Source of the DNA: Dehalococcoidales bacterium
GTDB lineage: Bacteria > Chloroflexota > Dehalococcoidia > Dehalococcoidales > UBA5760
Length of the DNA: 7,110 bases
Reading direction: 5' to 3'
Assembly (NCBI GenBank): GCA_016931015.1
Contig: JAFGFP010000052.1
Span: 1 to 7,110 of the forward strand
Below, in pieces: positions 6,609 through 7,110 of the stretch (the stretch's first letter is position 1; every line of letters starts with the position of its first letter). Under the pieces are notes generated by a model that searched no databases, was not told the DNA's origin, and worked only from the letters and a program-made list of their open reading frames with translations. The position numbers were made by a program, and so were the translations under genes.

Positions 6609-6983
6609 ATGAAGGGCACCAGCAGCTTGCCGGGCCTGATATCTCGCTGCCTCAGATACCCCAGAATCTCTTTCGAGAGGTGGTTCAGCAGCATCCCCAA
6701 TCTGGCAGCCGACGGCGACGGGGCCAAACCCCGCAGCACCAACCACGACACCCCAAAAGCCGCCGAGCCCGGGCAGCGATACCAAGAGCTGAGGCTCAAG
6801 CTCCAGGGAAACTCTTCCCCAACGCCGCAGGAAACGGAACGGCTCCAAAACGGGCACCAGCTCCAGGAGGCGGTGAGTGACATCGTGCGTCAGGGAAAGC
6901 AGAGGATGGCCAGCGCCCGCAGCAGAGAAGAGGTGCTGCTGGAGTTTATCGACGGCCTGTACAAGATAAAGTCCCTGCTATAA
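6609..6983 (+). CDS. hypothetical 124-residue protein, possible
   Basis: I do not recognise the product. The ATG at 6609 has GGAGAGG 5 bases upstream, and no other start lies between it and the in-frame stop at 6540. Third codon positions are mostly G or C, as in the ribF operon. The N-terminal half is rich in Arg, Ser and Pro and low in structure. The C-terminal half, from about residue 55 (QRYQELRLKLQG) to the end (EEVLLEFIDGLYKIKSLL), is charged and helical-looking and reads like real protein. No signal peptide, membrane segment or cysteine motif is seen. Doubts: the start site is inside a stable hairpin, and an antisense frame over 6539-6883 shares the same wobble positions, so GC at third positions cannot separate the strands. 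It may also be a remnant of a longer gene. Confidence 0.5.
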   Translation: MKGTSSLPGLISRCLRYPRISFERWFSSIPNLAADGDGAKPRSTNHDTPKAAEPGQRYQELRLKLQGNSSPTPQETERLQNGHQLQEAVSDIVRQGKQRMASARSREEVLLEFIDGLYKIKSLL

Positions 6984-7013
6984 GCAAGAGGGCCCACTTC
7001 TCAGCGCACAGTA

Positions 7014-7036
7014 AGGCGAAGCCCGCCTGTTATTTA
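7014..7036 (+). terminator. weak possible intrinsic terminator after the 6609 ORF
   Basis: AGGCG (7014-7018) and CGCCT (7024-7028) form a 5-bp stem with a 5-base loop, followed by GTTATTTA. The stem is short and the T-run interrupted, but the position between the ORF end and the tRNA promoter fits. Confidence 0.35.
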
Positions 7037-7050
7037 TCACTGACTTAGGT

Positions 7051-7056
7051 TATAAT
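7051..7056 (+). promoter_or_regulatory. -10 box of the tRNA-Thr promoter
   Basis: A perfect TATAAT ends 17 bases before the first tRNA base, giving a start a few bases upstream of the tRNA. The -35 is poor (CTGTTA, spacing 18). Confidence 0.55.
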
Positions 7057-7073
7057 CTTACCTGAATCAGGAT

Positions 7074-7110
7074 GCCAGCGTAGCTCAGTGGTAGAGCAGC
7101 GGTTTCGTAA
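7074..7110 (+). tRNA. tRNA-Thr (anticodon CGU), 5' half, cut by window end
   Basis: The sequence gives the acceptor 5' strand GCCAGCG, TA at positions 8-9, a D-arm (GCTC-AGTGGTA-GAGC), one linking A, the 5' anticodon strand GCGGT and the loop TTCGTAA. The loop places CGT at positions 34-36 after the invariant T33, so the tRNA reads ACG threonine codons. The window ends exactly at the last loop base, so the closing stem, T-arm and acceptor 3' strand cannot be checked. Confidence 0.88.

Noticed and set aside
6531..6883. Two minus-strand reading frames as genes
   Set aside because: Neither has a convincing ribosome site or recognised domain, and both lie opposite the plus ORF; kept only as an ambiguity in the findings.

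Overview
The window looks like a bacterial chromosome, most likely a Chloroflexota (Dehalococcoidia-like) genome. The basis is the mixture of GC-rich core genes, the ribF-tyrS-aminotransferase-serA gene order, and a serA paired with a class V aminotransferase. This taxonomic call is an inference from gene content, not a search result. Coordinates 1-4716 are one tightly packed minus-strand operon, read ribF -> tyrS -> class V aminotransferase -> serA. Its genes are separated by 4, -1 and 4 bases. A near-consensus promoter (TTGACG-17-TAGTAT) lies about 90 bases upstream of ribF. serA runs off the left edge inside its C-terminal ACT domain. The operon links FMN/FAD synthesis, tyrosyl-tRNA charging and the first two steps of phosphoserine synthesis from 3-phosphoglycerate.

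Coordinates 4912-6097, same strand and immediately upstream, hold a two-gene module that is visibly AT-richer than the operon. One gene encodes a MerR-like HTH plus DUF433 protein (GTG start, perfect GGAGG). Overlapping it by 50 bases is a gene for a DUF5615 PIN-like protein with a TTG start. This is the layout of a VapBC45-type toxin-antitoxin module. An imperfect inverted repeat built on TGATTATAA sits just upstream and covers the probable -10 box, so it is a candidate autoregulatory operator. The low GC and the separate promoter suggest the module was acquired.

Coordinates 6275-7110 are transcribed to the right. A very good promoter (TTGACT-17-TATAAT) leads into about 300 bases of GC-rich sequence with no convincing gene but several clear hairpins. 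The last hairpin is a 12-bp stem with one bulge that ends one base before the ATG of a 124-codon ORF and buries its Shine-Dalgarno sequence. The ORF product is unrecognised; its C-terminal half is charged and helical-looking. After a possible weak terminator, a TATAAT box precedes the 5' half of a tRNA-Thr(CGU), which the window cuts exactly at the end of the anticodon loop.

The parts that most deserve a second look are the structured leader with its occluded start codon, and the DUF433/DUF5615 module with its operator.
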